Assembly: GCF_003115845.1 (NCBI RefSeq)
Contig: NZ_KZ819031.1
Span: 62,001-126,000, forward strand
Reading direction: 5' to 3'
DNA length: 64,000 nucleotides
Source of the DNA: Brenneria roseae subsp. roseae
GTDB lineage: Bacteria > Pseudomonadota > Gammaproteobacteria > Enterobacterales > Enterobacteriaceae
In this document: positions 53,933 to 63,488 of the stretch, piece by piece
How the letters are laid out: each line of letters begins with the position of its first letter
Position numbering within the stretch: the first letter of the stretch is position 1
The notes under the pieces: generated by a model
The model's input: the letters and a program-made list of their open reading frames with translations, nothing else
Databases searched by the model: none
Told to the model about the DNA's origin: nothing
Position numbers and translations under genes: made by a program

Positions 53933-55669
53933 TCAGAACTTTTCCCAATTGTCGTGATGCCGGCCACCGGCAGATAGCAAGGGGGCATTGTTACTCACGG
54001 CATTGTTATTCACGGAATTGTTATTCACGGAATTGTTATTCACGGAATTGTTACTCACTATCGCGGGCTGCGTCAGCGGCGCGGCGAGCGAAGAACGTAA
54101 TGGCGGGGTTCCGTTATCTCCCTCAAGGTGGAAAACATCCACTGCGGCGGAAAGTTCATCGGTTTGGGCATCCAGTTGCGCCGCCGCCTCTGCCGCTTCA
54201 ACCACCAGTGCCGCGTTCTGCTGCGTGACGCTATCCATTTCGTGAACGGCCTGGCTAATCTGGCTAATCCCTCGGCTTTGCTCATCAGTCGCAGCGGCAA
54301 TTTCAGCAATCAGATCGTTCACATGGGAAATGGCATCAATAATCGAGGTGGTTGCCTCACCAGACTGTTTCACCTGCTCTGCCCCCGCGGCAACCCGGGA
54401 TACCGACTCCGCAATCAGATCCTCTATCTCTTTCGCCGCCTGCGCGCTACGCTGTGCCAGGACGCGCACTTCACCCGCGACCACCGCAAACCCCCGGCCC
54501 TGCTCACCCGCACGGGCAGCCTCGACCGCCGCATTGAGCGCCAGAATATTGGTCTGGAATGCAATACCGTTGATAACGGTCGTGATGTCTGAAATCTTGT
54601 GCGAACTGGCACTGATATTTTCCATGGTTTCCATAACGTTGCCGCTGATCCTGCCGCCCTTCTGCGCGATATCCGCAGCATCCTGCGCCAGCTTACGGGC
54701 ATGGTGAACATGATCCGTGGTTTGCTTCACGGTGGAACTGATCTGTTCCATGCTGGCAGCCGTTTGTTGTAGAGCCGCGGCCTGCTGTTCGGTACGGCTG
54801 GAGAGGTTGTCATTCCCCTCCTTGATATGCGAGGTTCCCAAACTGATTTCGGTCGCTCCCTGACGAATAACCGTTACCGTATCACGCAGGCTTTTCTGCA
54901 ACCGCTTGATATCCGGTATTAACCTCCCGGCACAGTTCTGACCAAATTCGACTAATTCGACGCCCAGTCGACCCGCGGTCAACTGCGCCAAATGCGACTT
55001 CAGTACGCCAATCGGCCTAACCAGATAGCTTTTCAGATAGAATTCGGTAAACAGCAGGAGCAAGAGGCCTGTAATCATGACGGCAATCAGCATATTTTGA
55101 TTATTTCGGTTGTGATTATTCACCAGCGGAATCAGCGATGATGCCGCCATTTCATCGGCGTATCGCTTTACCTCGTCGCCAAAAGTTTGATTGATTTGGG
55201 GATAAACCGAACGGAATAGCTGACGAAATGCGGCAATATCATTACGCTGTAATGCGTTATTCATTGGCTCAATCACCGACGTCACTAACGACGACCAGGT
55301 ATTATTGAGGGAATCGACCGTCGAGCGCGCCACGCCGATATGTTCTGACGATTTAAAACTCTCCATCGCATCATGGACGTTTTTTATAGCGACCTGCGCT
55401 GTTTCCAGTGTTTTTCTGGCGTTTTCCGGATCGTCGTTCTGGAAATAATCCTCCACCCGCGCCAATCGACTAATCGATTGAAAATATTGCTCATTCCCAT
55501 AAACCAACTGTGCATAAGTTTTCTTTTGGATTTCACTTTTATCAAGTAAATTTGTAACCTGATTAAGCGAGTAAAAATTAAAACCTACCGCCACGCCCCA
55601 AATAATCAACAGAAAAGCAATAATAATTAGCACCATAATTCTTATGCTAATATCTTTTAGAAAACTCAT
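53933..55669 (-). CDS. Methyl-accepting chemotaxis protein with NWEKF tether
   Basis: A 578-residue chemoreceptor. Helix 1 spans about residues 10-30 and a four-helix-bundle-type periplasmic sensor about 32-188. Helix 2 is about 190-210 ([20 protein letters not shown]); a HAMP segment and the signalling domain with hairpin tip ([20 protein letters not shown]) follow. The C-terminus is NWEKF, a CheR/CheB-binding pentapeptide, joined by an Asn/Ser/Val repeat encoded by five 15-bp units. The ligand is unknown. ATG 55669 follows GGGGTG; ATG 55681 is an alternative. It lies inside the formate hydrogenlyase island on the opposite strand. Confidence 0.92.
   Translation of the reverse strand: MSFLKDISIRIMVLIIIAFLLIIWGVAVGFNFYSLNQVTNLLDKSEIQKKTYAQLVYGNEQYFQSISRLARVEDYFQNDDPENARKTLETAQVAIKNVHDAMESFKSSEHIGVARSTVDSLNNTWSSLVTSVIEPMNNALQRNDIAAFRQLFRSVYPQINQTFGDEVKRYADEMAASSLIPLVNNHNRNNQNMLIAVMITGLLLLLFTEFYLKSYLVRPIGVLKSHLAQLTAGRLGVELVEFGQNCAGRLIPDIKRLQKSLRDTVTVIRQGATEISLGTSHIKEGNDNLSSRTEQQAAALQQTAASMEQISSTVKQTTDHVHHARKLAQDAADIAQKGGRISGNVMETMENISASSHKISDITTVINGIAFQTNILALNAAVEAARAGEQGRGFAVVAGEVRVLAQRSAQAAKEIEDLIAESVSRVAAGAEQVKQSGEATTSIIDAISHVNDLIAEIAAATDEQSRGISQISQAVHEMDSVTQQNAALVVEAAEAAAQLDAQTDELSAAVDVFHLEGDNGTPPLRSSLAAPLTQPAIVSNNSVNNNSVNNNSVNNNAVSNNAPLLSAGGRHHDNWEKF
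53985..54059. repeat. Five tandem 15-bp repeats in the MCP tether
   Basis: Units of G(A/C)ATTGTTA(T/C)TCACG run head to tail for 75 bp. The last four begin at 54000, 54015, 54030 and 54045, and two internal copies are identical. They encode the repeated pentapeptide (N)NNSV in frame, so changes in copy number would alter tether length without a frameshift. Confidence 0.9.
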
Positions 55670-55899
55670 AATACACCCCATGAATTTATTAAATACATTG
55701 CATACCAGACCGATCTCTGGAAAGTATTTATTTTTTGATCATTGCTGCTGTATCGCCCTAACGTTTCACATTCGTGGAGCAAACGTGAATACCCAGACGT
55801 TCCGGAATCCCTGATTCAGATACCGATAAAAAGAAAATTGGAGAGGTTTCAATAGCTCAATTAATACTCACAGCGTGAGAGCCTTCCCTGTTTTTATCG

Positions 55900-55954
55900 A
55901 TACCCAATAGATTTCAAGATGCAGGAACGCGGCAATTTGAAAGATGACGGGTAT
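55900..55954. repeat. Short TATACCC-type repeat (55 bp)
   Basis: ATACCCAATAGATTTCAAG, ATGCAGGAACGCGGCAA and TTTGAAAGATGACGGGTAT form an imperfect inverted repeat whose ends match those of the 133-bp copy at 30418-30550 (ATACCC...GGGTAT). It appears to be a deletion derivative. Confidence 0.7.
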
Positions 55955-56189
55955 AAGTCCAGTTATTGAAATAAAGTATAGACACTAACGGCTGAAGGTG
56001 AGAGATATCCCCCCGTTTCATGATGAATTTATTGCGTGCTTACAAAAAAAGTTGAACCTGATAACGTCGTCAAATCTGCCGACCCTTTGCTTGTTACCAT
56101 CGTCACCATTGACACCCCCTTCGCAACCCCCTGATCATATTGCATAAATATTATTAATATTCAATAAGTTAAAATAAACTTTATTTTCC

Positions 56190-56205
56190 TGGCATAAACC
56201 CTGCT
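56190..56205 (+). promoter_or_regulatory. Sigma-54 promoter for hydN-fdhF
   Basis: TGGCATAAACCCTGCT has GG and GC at exact -24/-12 spacing, 78 bp before hydN. It shares TGGCATAAA with the hypC promoter. Confidence 0.8.
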
Positions 56206-56282
56206 TTATATAGGGCGATGTGTCACTACACTATTATTTCGACACCCCTGTTTTTCATCTGAGCCAGGTCGGAGACGATGTC

Positions 56283-56825
56283 ATGAATCGGTTCGTTATT
56301 GCAGACCCCAGAAAATGTATTGGCTGTCGCACTTGCGAAATTGCTTGTGTGCTGGCCCACAGCGACGGGAAGACGGCCTCGTTATCCCCGGAACACTTTT
56401 CGCCGCGCCTCAGCGTCGTTAAAGGGCTGAACATCAGCACCCCCATTCAATGCCGTCAGTGTGAAGACGCGCCTTGCGCCAACGTTTGCCCGAATGGCGC
56501 CATCATTCATGCCGATGACTATATTCAGATACAGCAGGAAAAATGCATCGGCTGTAAAACCTGCGTCGTCGCTTGTCCTTACGGCGCCATGACCGTGATC
56601 AGTAAACCCGTCGCCCGTATCAGCCATTATCAGGGACTGGGTAACTGCATCAAAGCCGAGGCGCAGAAATGCGACCTTTGCACGGGACGAGCCACCGGTC
56701 CGGCCTGCATTGAGGTTTGTCCAACCAAAGCACTATACATGATCAGCCGTGATGATATTCAGGCCATGATCCAACGAAAACAACGGCGTGCGGCGCTTGA
56801 TGAAGCCGCAGGAATGCAGTTCTGA
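56283..56825 (+). CDS. hydN: Formate dehydrogenase-linked ferredoxin HydN
   Basis: A 180-residue four-cluster [4Fe-4S] protein with CIGCRTCEIACVLAH, CRQCEDAPCANVCPN, CIGCKTCVVACPYG and CDLCTGRATGPACIEVCPT. In E. coli HydN supports formate dehydrogenase-H activity. ATG 56283 (MNRFVIADPRKC) is chosen by family similarity; in-frame upstream sequence (from 56220) is unlike the family. It is followed by fdhF after 37 bp and shares its sigma-54 promoter. Confidence 0.92.
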   Translation: MNRFVIADPRKCIGCRTCEIACVLAHSDGKTASLSPEHFSPRLSVVKGLNISTPIQCRQCEDAPCANVCPNGAIIHADDYIQIQQEKCIGCKTCVVACPYGAMTVISKPVARISHYQGLGNCIKAEAQKCDLCTGRATGPACIEVCPTKALYMISRDDIQAMIQRKQRRAALDEAAGMQF

Positions 56826-56862
56826 ACGGTGCCGTACGGTACGCTGAAGGAGAAGAATCATC

Positions 56863-59013
56863 ATGCAGAAAGTGATCACCGTCTGTCCTTATTGCGGGTC
56901 AGGCTGCAAAATCAACCTGCTGGTTGAAAATGGCAAAGTGGTTGGCGCAGAAGGGGCCAACGGCGTTACCAACGAAGGTGAACTGTGCCTTAAAGGCTAT
57001 TACGGCTGGGATTTTCTGAACGACACCAAGCTACTGACCCCGCGGCTGAAACAACCGCTGATTCGCCGCCAAAAAGGCGCGCCGTTTGAGGCGGTATCCT
57101 GGGATGAAGCCATCAAATTCGCCAGTTCCCGCCTGAAAGCGATTAAAGAGAAATACGGCGCCGACGCTATCATGCATACCGGCTCATCCCGCGGGCCGGG
57201 TAACGAAACCAACTATGTGATGCAGAAGTTCGCGCGCGCCGTAACCGGCAATAACAATGTCGACTGCTGCGCCCGCGTCTGCCACGGTCCTTCGGTCGCC
57301 GGCTTGCAGGTGACGCTGGGTAACGGGGCCATGAGTAATTCCATCTGCGAAATCGAGCATACCGAATGTATTCTGGTCTTTGGCTACAACGCCGCCGATT
57401 CGCATCCCATCGTGGCCCGCCGCATCCTGAAAGCCAAGGAGCGCGGCGCCAAAATCATTGTGTGCGACCCTCGCCACATTGAAACCGCACGCATCGCCGA
57501 CCTGTGGCTACCGCTGAACAATGGCTCCAACATGGCGCTGGTCAACGCGTTTGCCAACGTGCTGATTAATGAAGGCCTTTACAACAGGGAGTATGTGGCA
57601 CGCCATACCGAAGGGTTCGAGGAATATAGCCAGATCGTCGCCAAATATACGCCGGAATATGTCGCAGAAATCACCGGCTTGTCGCCACAGCTGATTCGTG
57701 ATGCCATGCGGATGTACGCCGCGGCGCCTTCCGCCACCATTTTGTGGGGCATGGGCGTGACCCAATGGGGTCAGGGTGTTGATGTGGTGAAAGGCCTGTC
57801 CGGTCTGGCGCTGCTGACGGGAAATCTGGGTCGTCCGAACGTGGGTGTCGGCCCGGTGCGCGGTCAGAATAACGTGCAGGGGGCCTGTGATATGGGCGCA
57901 CTGCCCAATGTGTACCCCGGTTATCAAAAAGTGACGGACCACGAGGTCCTGGACAAGTTTGCCAAAGCCTGGGGCGTACCCAGCCTGTCCGACAAGATAG
58001 GTTATTCCCTGACCGATGTGCCGCACAAGATTAAAGAAGGCAAAATCAAAGCCAACTACGTGATGGGTGAAGATCCCCTGCAAACCGAGCCGGATCTGTC
58101 CATGATGCGTCAAGCCTTCAACGAGCTGGAACTGTTGATTGTGCAAGACATTTTTATGACCAAAACCGCGTCAGTCGCCGACATAATCTTACCTGCCACC
58201 TCCTGGGGGGAACACGAAGGGGTCTATTCCGCCGCCGACCGTGGCTTCCAGCGTTTCTACAAAGCGGTTGAGCCACAGGGCGACGTTAAACCGGACTGGG
58301 AAATCATCAGCCTGATGGCAACCGCGCTCGGCTATCCGATGCACTACAACAATACGCAGGAAATCTGGGACGAACTTCGCCATCTCTGCCCGCTGTATTA
58401 CGGCGCAACCTACGAAAAAATGGCCGGATTGGGCTATGTGCCCTGGCCGTGCACCACGGAAGACAGCCCGGGGACACCGTGGCTGTACGAAGGGAACAAG
58501 TTTGACCGCCCTGGCGGCAAAGGTCTGCTGTTCGCGACCGAATGGCGGCCGCCGATGGAGCTGGTGGATGAGAACTATCCGCTGGTGCTGTGTACCGTGC
58601 GTGAAGTGGGTCACTATTCCTGCCGGTCGATGACCGGTAACTGCACCGCCTTGCAGACGCTGGCTGATGAACCCGGCTATGTACAGGTCAACCCGGAAGA
58701 TGCCGAGAGGATAGGCCTGCGCGATCAGCAACTGACCTGGGTTTCCTCACGGCGCGGTAAAGTCATTACGCGTGTTTCCGTCAGTGAGCGGGTCAATAAG
58801 GGCGCAGTTTACATGACCTACCAGTGGTGGATTGGCGCCTGTAACGAGCTGACGCTGGATCACCTCGATCCGATTTCCAAAACGCCGGAATACAAGTATT
58901 GCGCCGTCAAACTGGAAGCCATCGAGGATCAGCAGGCGGCAGAAAATTATGTGCAACAGGAATACAGTGAATTGAAAGCGCGCCTGCGCAGAACAGCGGA
59001 AGAAGTAAACTAG
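56863..59013 (+). CDS. fdhF: Formate dehydrogenase H, selenium-free (Cys140) form
   Basis: A 716-residue molybdenum bis-MGD enzyme colinear with E. coli FdhF (715 residues). One [4Fe-4S] cluster is bound by Cys8, Cys11, Cys15 and Cys42. The active site reads DCCARVCHGPSV: residue 140, the selenocysteine (UGA) in E. coli, is Cys here (TGC, 57280-57282), with neighbouring His141 kept. It oxidises formate to CO2 and passes electrons to the hydrogenase. The selenium-free variant fits the FHL-2 reported in Pectobacterium atrosepticum. GGAG precedes the ATG. Confidence 0.95.
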   Translation: MQKVITVCPYCGSGCKINLLVENGKVVGAEGANGVTNEGELCLKGYYGWDFLNDTKLLTPRLKQPLIRRQKGAPFEAVSWDEAIKFASSRLKAIKEKYGADAIMHTGSSRGPGNETNYVMQKFARAVTGNNNVDCCARVCHGPSVAGLQVTLGNGAMSNSICEIEHTECILVFGYNAADSHPIVARRILKAKERGAKIIVCDPRHIETARIADLWLPLNNGSNMALVNAFANVLINEGLYNREYVARHTEGFEEYSQIVAKYTPEYVAEITGLSPQLIRDAMRMYAAAPSATILWGMGVTQWGQGVDVVKGLSGLALLTGNLGRPNVGVGPVRGQNNVQGACDMGALPNVYPGYQKVTDHEVLDKFAKAWGVPSLSDKIGYSLTDVPHKIKEGKIKANYVMGEDPLQTEPDLSMMRQAFNELELLIVQDIFMTKTASVADIILPATSWGEHEGVYSAADRGFQRFYKAVEPQGDVKPDWEIISLMATALGYPMHYNNTQEIWDELRHLCPLYYGATYEKMAGLGYVPWPCTTEDSPGTPWLYEGNKFDRPGGKGLLFATEWRPPMELVDENYPLVLCTVREVGHYSCRSMTGNCTALQTLADEPGYVQVNPEDAERIGLRDQQLTWVSSRRGKVITRVSVSERVNKGAVYMTYQWWIGACNELTLDHLDPISKTPEYKYCAVKLEAIEDQQAAENYVQQEYSELKARLRRTAEEVN

Positions 59014-59026
59014 ACCCACCTTGCCC

Positions 59027-59048
59027 GGCGGTCAGACTTCTGGCCGCC
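59027..59048. terminator. Hairpin between fdhF and fhlA
   Basis: GGCGGTCAGA pairs (one G-U) with TCTGGCCGCC in the 40-bp gap between converging genes. No T-run is present on either strand, so it is a candidate bidirectional terminator. Confidence 0.45.
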
Positions 59049-59053
59049 ATCGC

Positions 59054-61228
59054 TCACTCCATATCTTCAATCGCCTTAACCGAAATGCCCATCCGCTGCA
59101 TACGCGATAACAGGGTTGTGCGCTTCAACCCCAGTTTAGCGGCGGCACCTTTCGGCCCGGCGACGATGCCGTTCGTTTCTCTTAACACCCGGATAATGCG
59201 CTGACGTTCTGACTCTTCTTCGTCATCTTCCACGACCGGTGGCGCCATCGGCGCGTCTTGTGCAACAGCAGGAGCAGGCTTCGGCATTTCCAATGGCGCA
59301 AGGTGATGCTGTAGTTCAGCCAACTGCAAATTCAGCGTCGTGCCTTTTGTGAGGATCACCGCCCTTTCAATCACATTCTCCAGCTCGCGCACATTGCCCG
59401 GCCAGGGGAGTCTGCTCAACTGACGCAGCATTTCAGATGGAATACTGTCAATGGTGCGGTTCATACGGCGCGCAATCTTGCGGGTAAAAAACTTCACCAG
59501 CAGCGGAATATCCTCTGGCCGCTCACGCAGCGGCGGGATCACAATCGGAAAGACATTCAGACGATAATACAGATCGCTGCGGTATTCCCGATCGGCCACC
59601 ATCTGTTTCAGGTCACGGTTAGTGGCCGCAATCAGGCGAACATCCACCGGAATCACCTTGCTTCCGCCTAAACGTTCAATCTCCCGTTCCTGCAAAACAC
59701 GCAGCAGTTTAGGCTGTAATTCCAGCGGAATATCCCCTACTTCATCCAGAAACAGCGTACTTTTATCCGCCAGTTCGAAGCGCCCCTGACGCTGGCTTGT
59801 TGCCCCGGTAAAAGCGCCTTTCTCATGGCCGAACAGATCGCTCTCCAGTAAACCGGACGGGATCGCCGCACAATTCATCTTCACCATGCGATGGGCATTG
59901 CGCGAGCTCAGGTTGTGGATCGCGCGGGCGATCAGCTCTTTTCCTGTTCCCGTCTCCCCGAGAATCAGCACGGTGCTATCGCTCACGGCCACCATTTCCA
60001 CCTGTTCCAGCACCTGACGAATCGCTGCGCTACGACCAATAATTTCGCCGAATGCCTCACCGCCCACGCTTTGGGTACGTTCAGTGAGCTGTTCCGTCAG
60101 ATAGAAATTCTCGTGGATCAGGCTGTCCTTCAAACGGGTGATCTGCTCATAGGCCAGCGCATTATCCAGAGCGATAGCAATACGCGCCGCAATCTGCCGC
60201 AGCAATTTTATGTCCGCACTGCTGACCGATAAATCACTGCCGTGCGCCAGTTCCAAAACGCCCAGCACGCGATTGCCAAACGTCAACGGCAGCAGGCAGG
60301 CATGCTTCAGTCCGCTGTCAAACCACTGCGCCAGATAGCGCGCATGTTCCGGCGAATGCAGATCATTGTCGCGATCGATCAACAGAACATCATTGTTCTT
60401 CATGACCTCTTCCGCCCGCGTTTCCGACAGTCTGAGCGTACCTTCGCCCGACTGCGGCGAGCGTCCCGAAAGGTAATGCGTGGCGTAATAGTTAAGCGTC
60501 TTATCGTCGTCATCGCTGTCGCGTAATGTCAGCGCCACAAAATCAATCCCGAAAAAGCGGTGAATCTCTTTGGAAACTTCCTGCGCCAGCGCCTTCAGCT
60601 CCAGTTTGGAAATAACGGTATTCGTCACGTCAACCAGAATACGGAAGTGATCGCGTTCGTGGCGCAGCCGCTCTTCCTCGCGCTGTGCCTGCGCCCGCTC
60701 GCCAATATGCTCCAGCGCCAGCGTAATCACGTCGGCCAGGGATTGAAAAAAAGTTATTTCGCTGTCATCAAACAGGCTGCCGTCTGTTTTAATGAATTCG
60801 ACGCCGCCCAATGAACGCTGGGGGGACGCCAGCAGGGGAAACTGGCAATAGTCGCTGAGCCCGGCATAAGCCGGTTGCCCCATCAGATGGGAGAATTCGC
60901 GCTGGAAATGCGCCCGGCTGCAATGCAACGGCGTATGGGTGTTCCACACGACACCGCCCGGCCCGTCCAATAACAGGATGGTTTCTTCACTACAGATTGT
61001 TTTGTTCCCGCTACGGTCGTAGCGATAAAGCAGGGTTTGGTTATGAAGCGGATCGATCAGAAGCAGATTGACGCGCCCGAATCGCACGACTGAAAAAGAC
61101 AAACTATCCAACACTTGCAGCAATGCTTCGATACTGCGTTGCAGCAGCAAGGTTTGTGACACCTTCAGTAGGGCGTCCTGCCACAGAATCGACAACCGTG
61201 ATGGGGAATCTGTCAGTCGTATCGCCAT
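59054..61228 (-). CDS. fhlA: Formate-responsive sigma-54 activator (FhlA/HyfR)
   Basis: A 724-residue enhancer-binding protein: two GAF domains (about residues 15-170 and 195-340), an AAA+ domain with Walker A GETGTGKE (about 421-428), the sigma-54 contact loop GAFTGA (about 470), GDIPLELQPKLLRVLQE and the R-finger region, and a C-terminal Fis-type helix-turn-helix ([20 protein letters not shown]). It should activate the three sigma-54 promoters of the island with formate as effector. ATG 61228 is preferred over ATG 61252, which only adds hydrophobic residues. It converges on fdhF. Confidence 0.92.
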   Translation of the reverse strand: MAIRLTDSPSRLSILWQDALLKVSQTLLLQRSIEALLQVLDSLSFSVVRFGRVNLLLIDPLHNQTLLYRYDRSGNKTICSEETILLLDGPGGVVWNTHTPLHCSRAHFQREFSHLMGQPAYAGLSDYCQFPLLASPQRSLGGVEFIKTDGSLFDDSEITFFQSLADVITLALEHIGERAQAQREEERLRHERDHFRILVDVTNTVISKLELKALAQEVSKEIHRFFGIDFVALTLRDSDDDDKTLNYYATHYLSGRSPQSGEGTLRLSETRAEEVMKNNDVLLIDRDNDLHSPEHARYLAQWFDSGLKHACLLPLTFGNRVLGVLELAHGSDLSVSSADIKLLRQIAARIAIALDNALAYEQITRLKDSLIHENFYLTEQLTERTQSVGGEAFGEIIGRSAAIRQVLEQVEMVAVSDSTVLILGETGTGKELIARAIHNLSSRNAHRMVKMNCAAIPSGLLESDLFGHEKGAFTGATSQRQGRFELADKSTLFLDEVGDIPLELQPKLLRVLQEREIERLGGSKVIPVDVRLIAATNRDLKQMVADREYRSDLYYRLNVFPIVIPPLRERPEDIPLLVKFFTRKIARRMNRTIDSIPSEMLRQLSRLPWPGNVRELENVIERAVILTKGTTLNLQLAELQHHLAPLEMPKPAPAVAQDAPMAPPVVEDDEEESERQRIIRVLRETNGIVAGPKGAAAKLGLKRTTLLSRMQRMGISVKAIEDME

Positions 61229-61252
61229 AACCACCGCAATTAAAATCAACAT

Positions 61253-62087
61253 AATTACTGGGGATAACAGTGTAAGGATTAACGCACTGAAATCCTATGT
61301 CATCATGCCGATAGCTTGATCTGAATCGCCATTAACCAGCAGAATTAGTAAAAAAAAGATAAATATTATTATCCAATAACAATCATTTTATAGCGTGATA
61401 GCCCGTTGTCAAAAACGGGAAATACCCCGACGGCCATATAGGGTAAACATCTGCTTTCGATCTCCACTCTTAAAAAACGCTCACAAACCAGAAACAAACC
61501 AATTACAAATCCGGTATAAATCTTAATCAAAAACTCATTTAATGAAATATTTCTCTGAACGCGATCACAGATAAATTAAATGCATTAGTAAAAACAGGAA
61601 ATATATTAATCGAATAAAATTACGCCAACAAACGCTCACAAAAACACCAGCATTTCAAATGAAAATCAGTTATTAAATTAAAGTAATCAGTTGTATTCAA
61701 CATAGCGAGATGAATAAAAGCCGGTTTACGCTATGTACGGTTAAACAGATTCAGCACATTATTATTTTCAGAATATCCGTACCGACGGCCAATCGGACCT
61801 ACTGTTTAACTGCCTGTTTAAATTAGTATTAATGCTAATCACCCGGTTCCTCTTCATATTGCATTACGCCTTAACATTCATTTTTTGCATGACGAAGTTC
61901 ACAATTACATTTCAACCAACAGAAAAAAAATGTAAAAAGTCAGAATCGTTGTAATATCAGCGTGCAGACACAACACCTCAATAACAGGTCAGGGTGATGG
62001 GTTAGGTGTGTTCAATTTATAACCACCCGCTCGTCGCGCTGCAATAATATTGTGTTGTCTGAATGAATTCATCAACATGAGGTTTAT
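61253..62087. other. Long AT-rich intergenic region before the symporter gene
   Basis: About 835 bp separate fhlA and the symporter, which diverge. Most is AT-rich with no supported gene. A CRP-like site, TCTGA-ACGCGA-TCACA, lies at 61554-61569 (one mismatch), but about 520 bp from the gene. Short repeated ACACAAC/GTGTTG motifs occur around 61976-62060. ATGAGG (62078-62083) is the ribosome site of the symporter. Confidence 0.45.
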
Positions 62088-63392
62088 ATGCAAAGGCAGA
62101 AGTTAGTTATACAGATAGCTGTCGCTATCATATTAGGTATATTCATTGGATGGGCATGCCACCAATATCTGGACGCTGGACGCGCAAAAGAAATCGCGTC
62201 TTACTTCAATATGGTCACGGACATATTCCTTCGTCTTATCAAGATGATCATTGCGCCGCTGGTGTTTGCAACGCTGGTTTCCGGCCTGGCAAGCATGGGG
62301 AAATCCTCCGCGGTTGGCCGTATCGGTATGAAAGCGATGATCTGGTTCGTTACCGCGTCTTTCCTCTCGCTGCTCATCGGGATGGTACTGGCGAATTTCT
62401 TCCAGCCGGGCGCAGGCATGAATCTGGAAGTTCCTGCCGCCGCGGCGCATGTTACCACCGGCCTGAACACCGATGGTTTCACGCTTAAGAATTTCATCAG
62501 CCACATTTTCCCGAGAAGTATCGTGGAAGCGATGGCCAACAACGAAATTCTGCAAATTCTGGTCTTCTCACTGTTCTTCGGCTCTGCCCTTGCCTACGTT
62601 AAACACCAAAACAAGCACGCGACCACCATCATTACGATGATTGAAGAGCTGGCCAAAGTGATGTTCCGCGTGACCGACTACGTTATGGCTCTGGCCCCTA
62701 TCGCCGTGTTCGCTGCCATCGCGTCCGCCATCACCACTCAGGGCCTGGGTTTGATCTACGACTTCGGCAAACTGATCGGCGAGTTCTACCTCGGTCTGGC
62801 GCTGCTGTGGACGGCTCTGTTCGCAGTCGGCTATGCGTTTCTGGGCAAGGCAATCGTTAAACTGGCAAAACTGATCCGCGAACCTACCATGCTGGCATTC
62901 GCAACCGCGAGCAGTGAATCCGCCTACCCGAAAACCATGGAGGCACTGACCAAATTCGGCGTACCGAAGAAAATCACCAGTTTCGTGCTGCCGCTGGGCT
63001 ACTCTTTCAACCTTGACGGTTCAATGATGTATCAGTCCTTTGCGATTCTGTTTATCGCCCAGGCTTACAACATCGACCTGAGCCTGACCCAGCAGATTCT
63101 GATTCTGTTGACCCTGATGATCACCAGTAAAGGTATGGCCGGCGTGGCGCGTGCTTCGGTGGTGGTGGTTGCGGCCACATTACCGATGTTCAGCCTGCCG
63201 GAAGCCGGTATTCTGCTGATTATCGGTATCGACCAGTTCCTCGATATGGGCCGTACTGCCACCAACGTGATTGGTAACAGTATCTCTACCGCCGTTGTGG
63301 CAAGTCTGGAAAAAGACGTTCACGACGATGAAGAGGAAAGCGAAGAACCCGACATCGCCTACGAACACGTTCAGGCCACTCAAAATACCTGA
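62088..63392 (+). CDS. DAACS-family dicarboxylate/amino-acid:cation symporter
   Basis: A 434-residue transporter with the family signatures ATASSESAYPKTMEALTKFG, the SFNLDGSMMYQSFAILFIAQ helix and GMAGVARASVVVVAATLPMF. Eight helices and two re-entrant loops are expected. It differs from GltP at 27704-29020 and may carry C4-dicarboxylates, glutamate or another anion; the sequence alone does not decide. The C-terminus has an acidic tail (HDDEEESEEPD). A GAGG ribosome site precedes the ATG. Confidence 0.88.
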   Translation: MQRQKLVIQIAVAIILGIFIGWACHQYLDAGRAKEIASYFNMVTDIFLRLIKMIIAPLVFATLVSGLASMGKSSAVGRIGMKAMIWFVTASFLSLLIGMVLANFFQPGAGMNLEVPAAAAHVTTGLNTDGFTLKNFISHIFPRSIVEAMANNEILQILVFSLFFGSALAYVKHQNKHATTIITMIEELAKVMFRVTDYVMALAPIAVFAAIASAITTQGLGLIYDFGKLIGEFYLGLALLWTALFAVGYAFLGKAIVKLAKLIREPTMLAFATASSESAYPKTMEALTKFGVPKKITSFVLPLGYSFNLDGSMMYQSFAILFIAQAYNIDLSLTQQILILLTLMITSKGMAGVARASVVVVAATLPMFSLPEAGILLIIGIDQFLDMGRTATNVIGNSISTAVVASLEKDVHDDEEESEEPDIAYEHVQATQNT

Positions 63393-63488
63393 TGCGTCGA
63401 ACGGCTATCTGGCGGCCATATGGCCGCCAGTGCTGTCAGCACCACGACGTTCCTGCAATACTGTTCCAGCACGGTCGTCACTCCATGG

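Larger units (their letters stand above)
55670..56282. other. Intergenic region between the MCP gene and hydN
   Basis: 613 bp. It contains the short TATACCC-type repeat (55900-55954) and the hydN sigma-54 promoter (56190-56205). The DNA between 55960 and 56180 is AT-rich with TCGTCA-like motifs (near 56065 and 56100) that could be FhlA sites. No small gene is supported. Confidence 0.45.

Noticed and set aside
53985-54059. CRISPR-like direct repeats
   Set aside because: The units are contiguous 15-mers without spacers and are translated in frame as part of the MCP.
55790-55840. Sigma-28 promoter for the MCP gene
   Set aside because: CCGATAA occurs, but in the wrong orientation and without a TAAA box at the right distance.
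57508-58146. 212-codon frame opposite fdhF
   Set aside because: It is an out-of-frame shadow of a GC-rich gene; the composition is His/Gln/Arg-rich with no ribosome site or homologue I recognise.
56283-59013. UGA-decoding selenocysteine site (SECIS) in fdhF
   Set aside because: There is no in-frame TGA; the codon at position 140 is TGC.
59027-59048. Strong bidirectional terminator between fdhF and fhlA
   Set aside because: The stem is good, but no T-run follows on either strand; kept only as a low-confidence candidate.
61554-61569. CRP site controlling the symporter gene
   Set aside because: One mismatch to TGTGA-N6-TCACA, but about 520 bp from the gene in AT-rich DNA where chance matches are frequent; mentioned only in the gap note.
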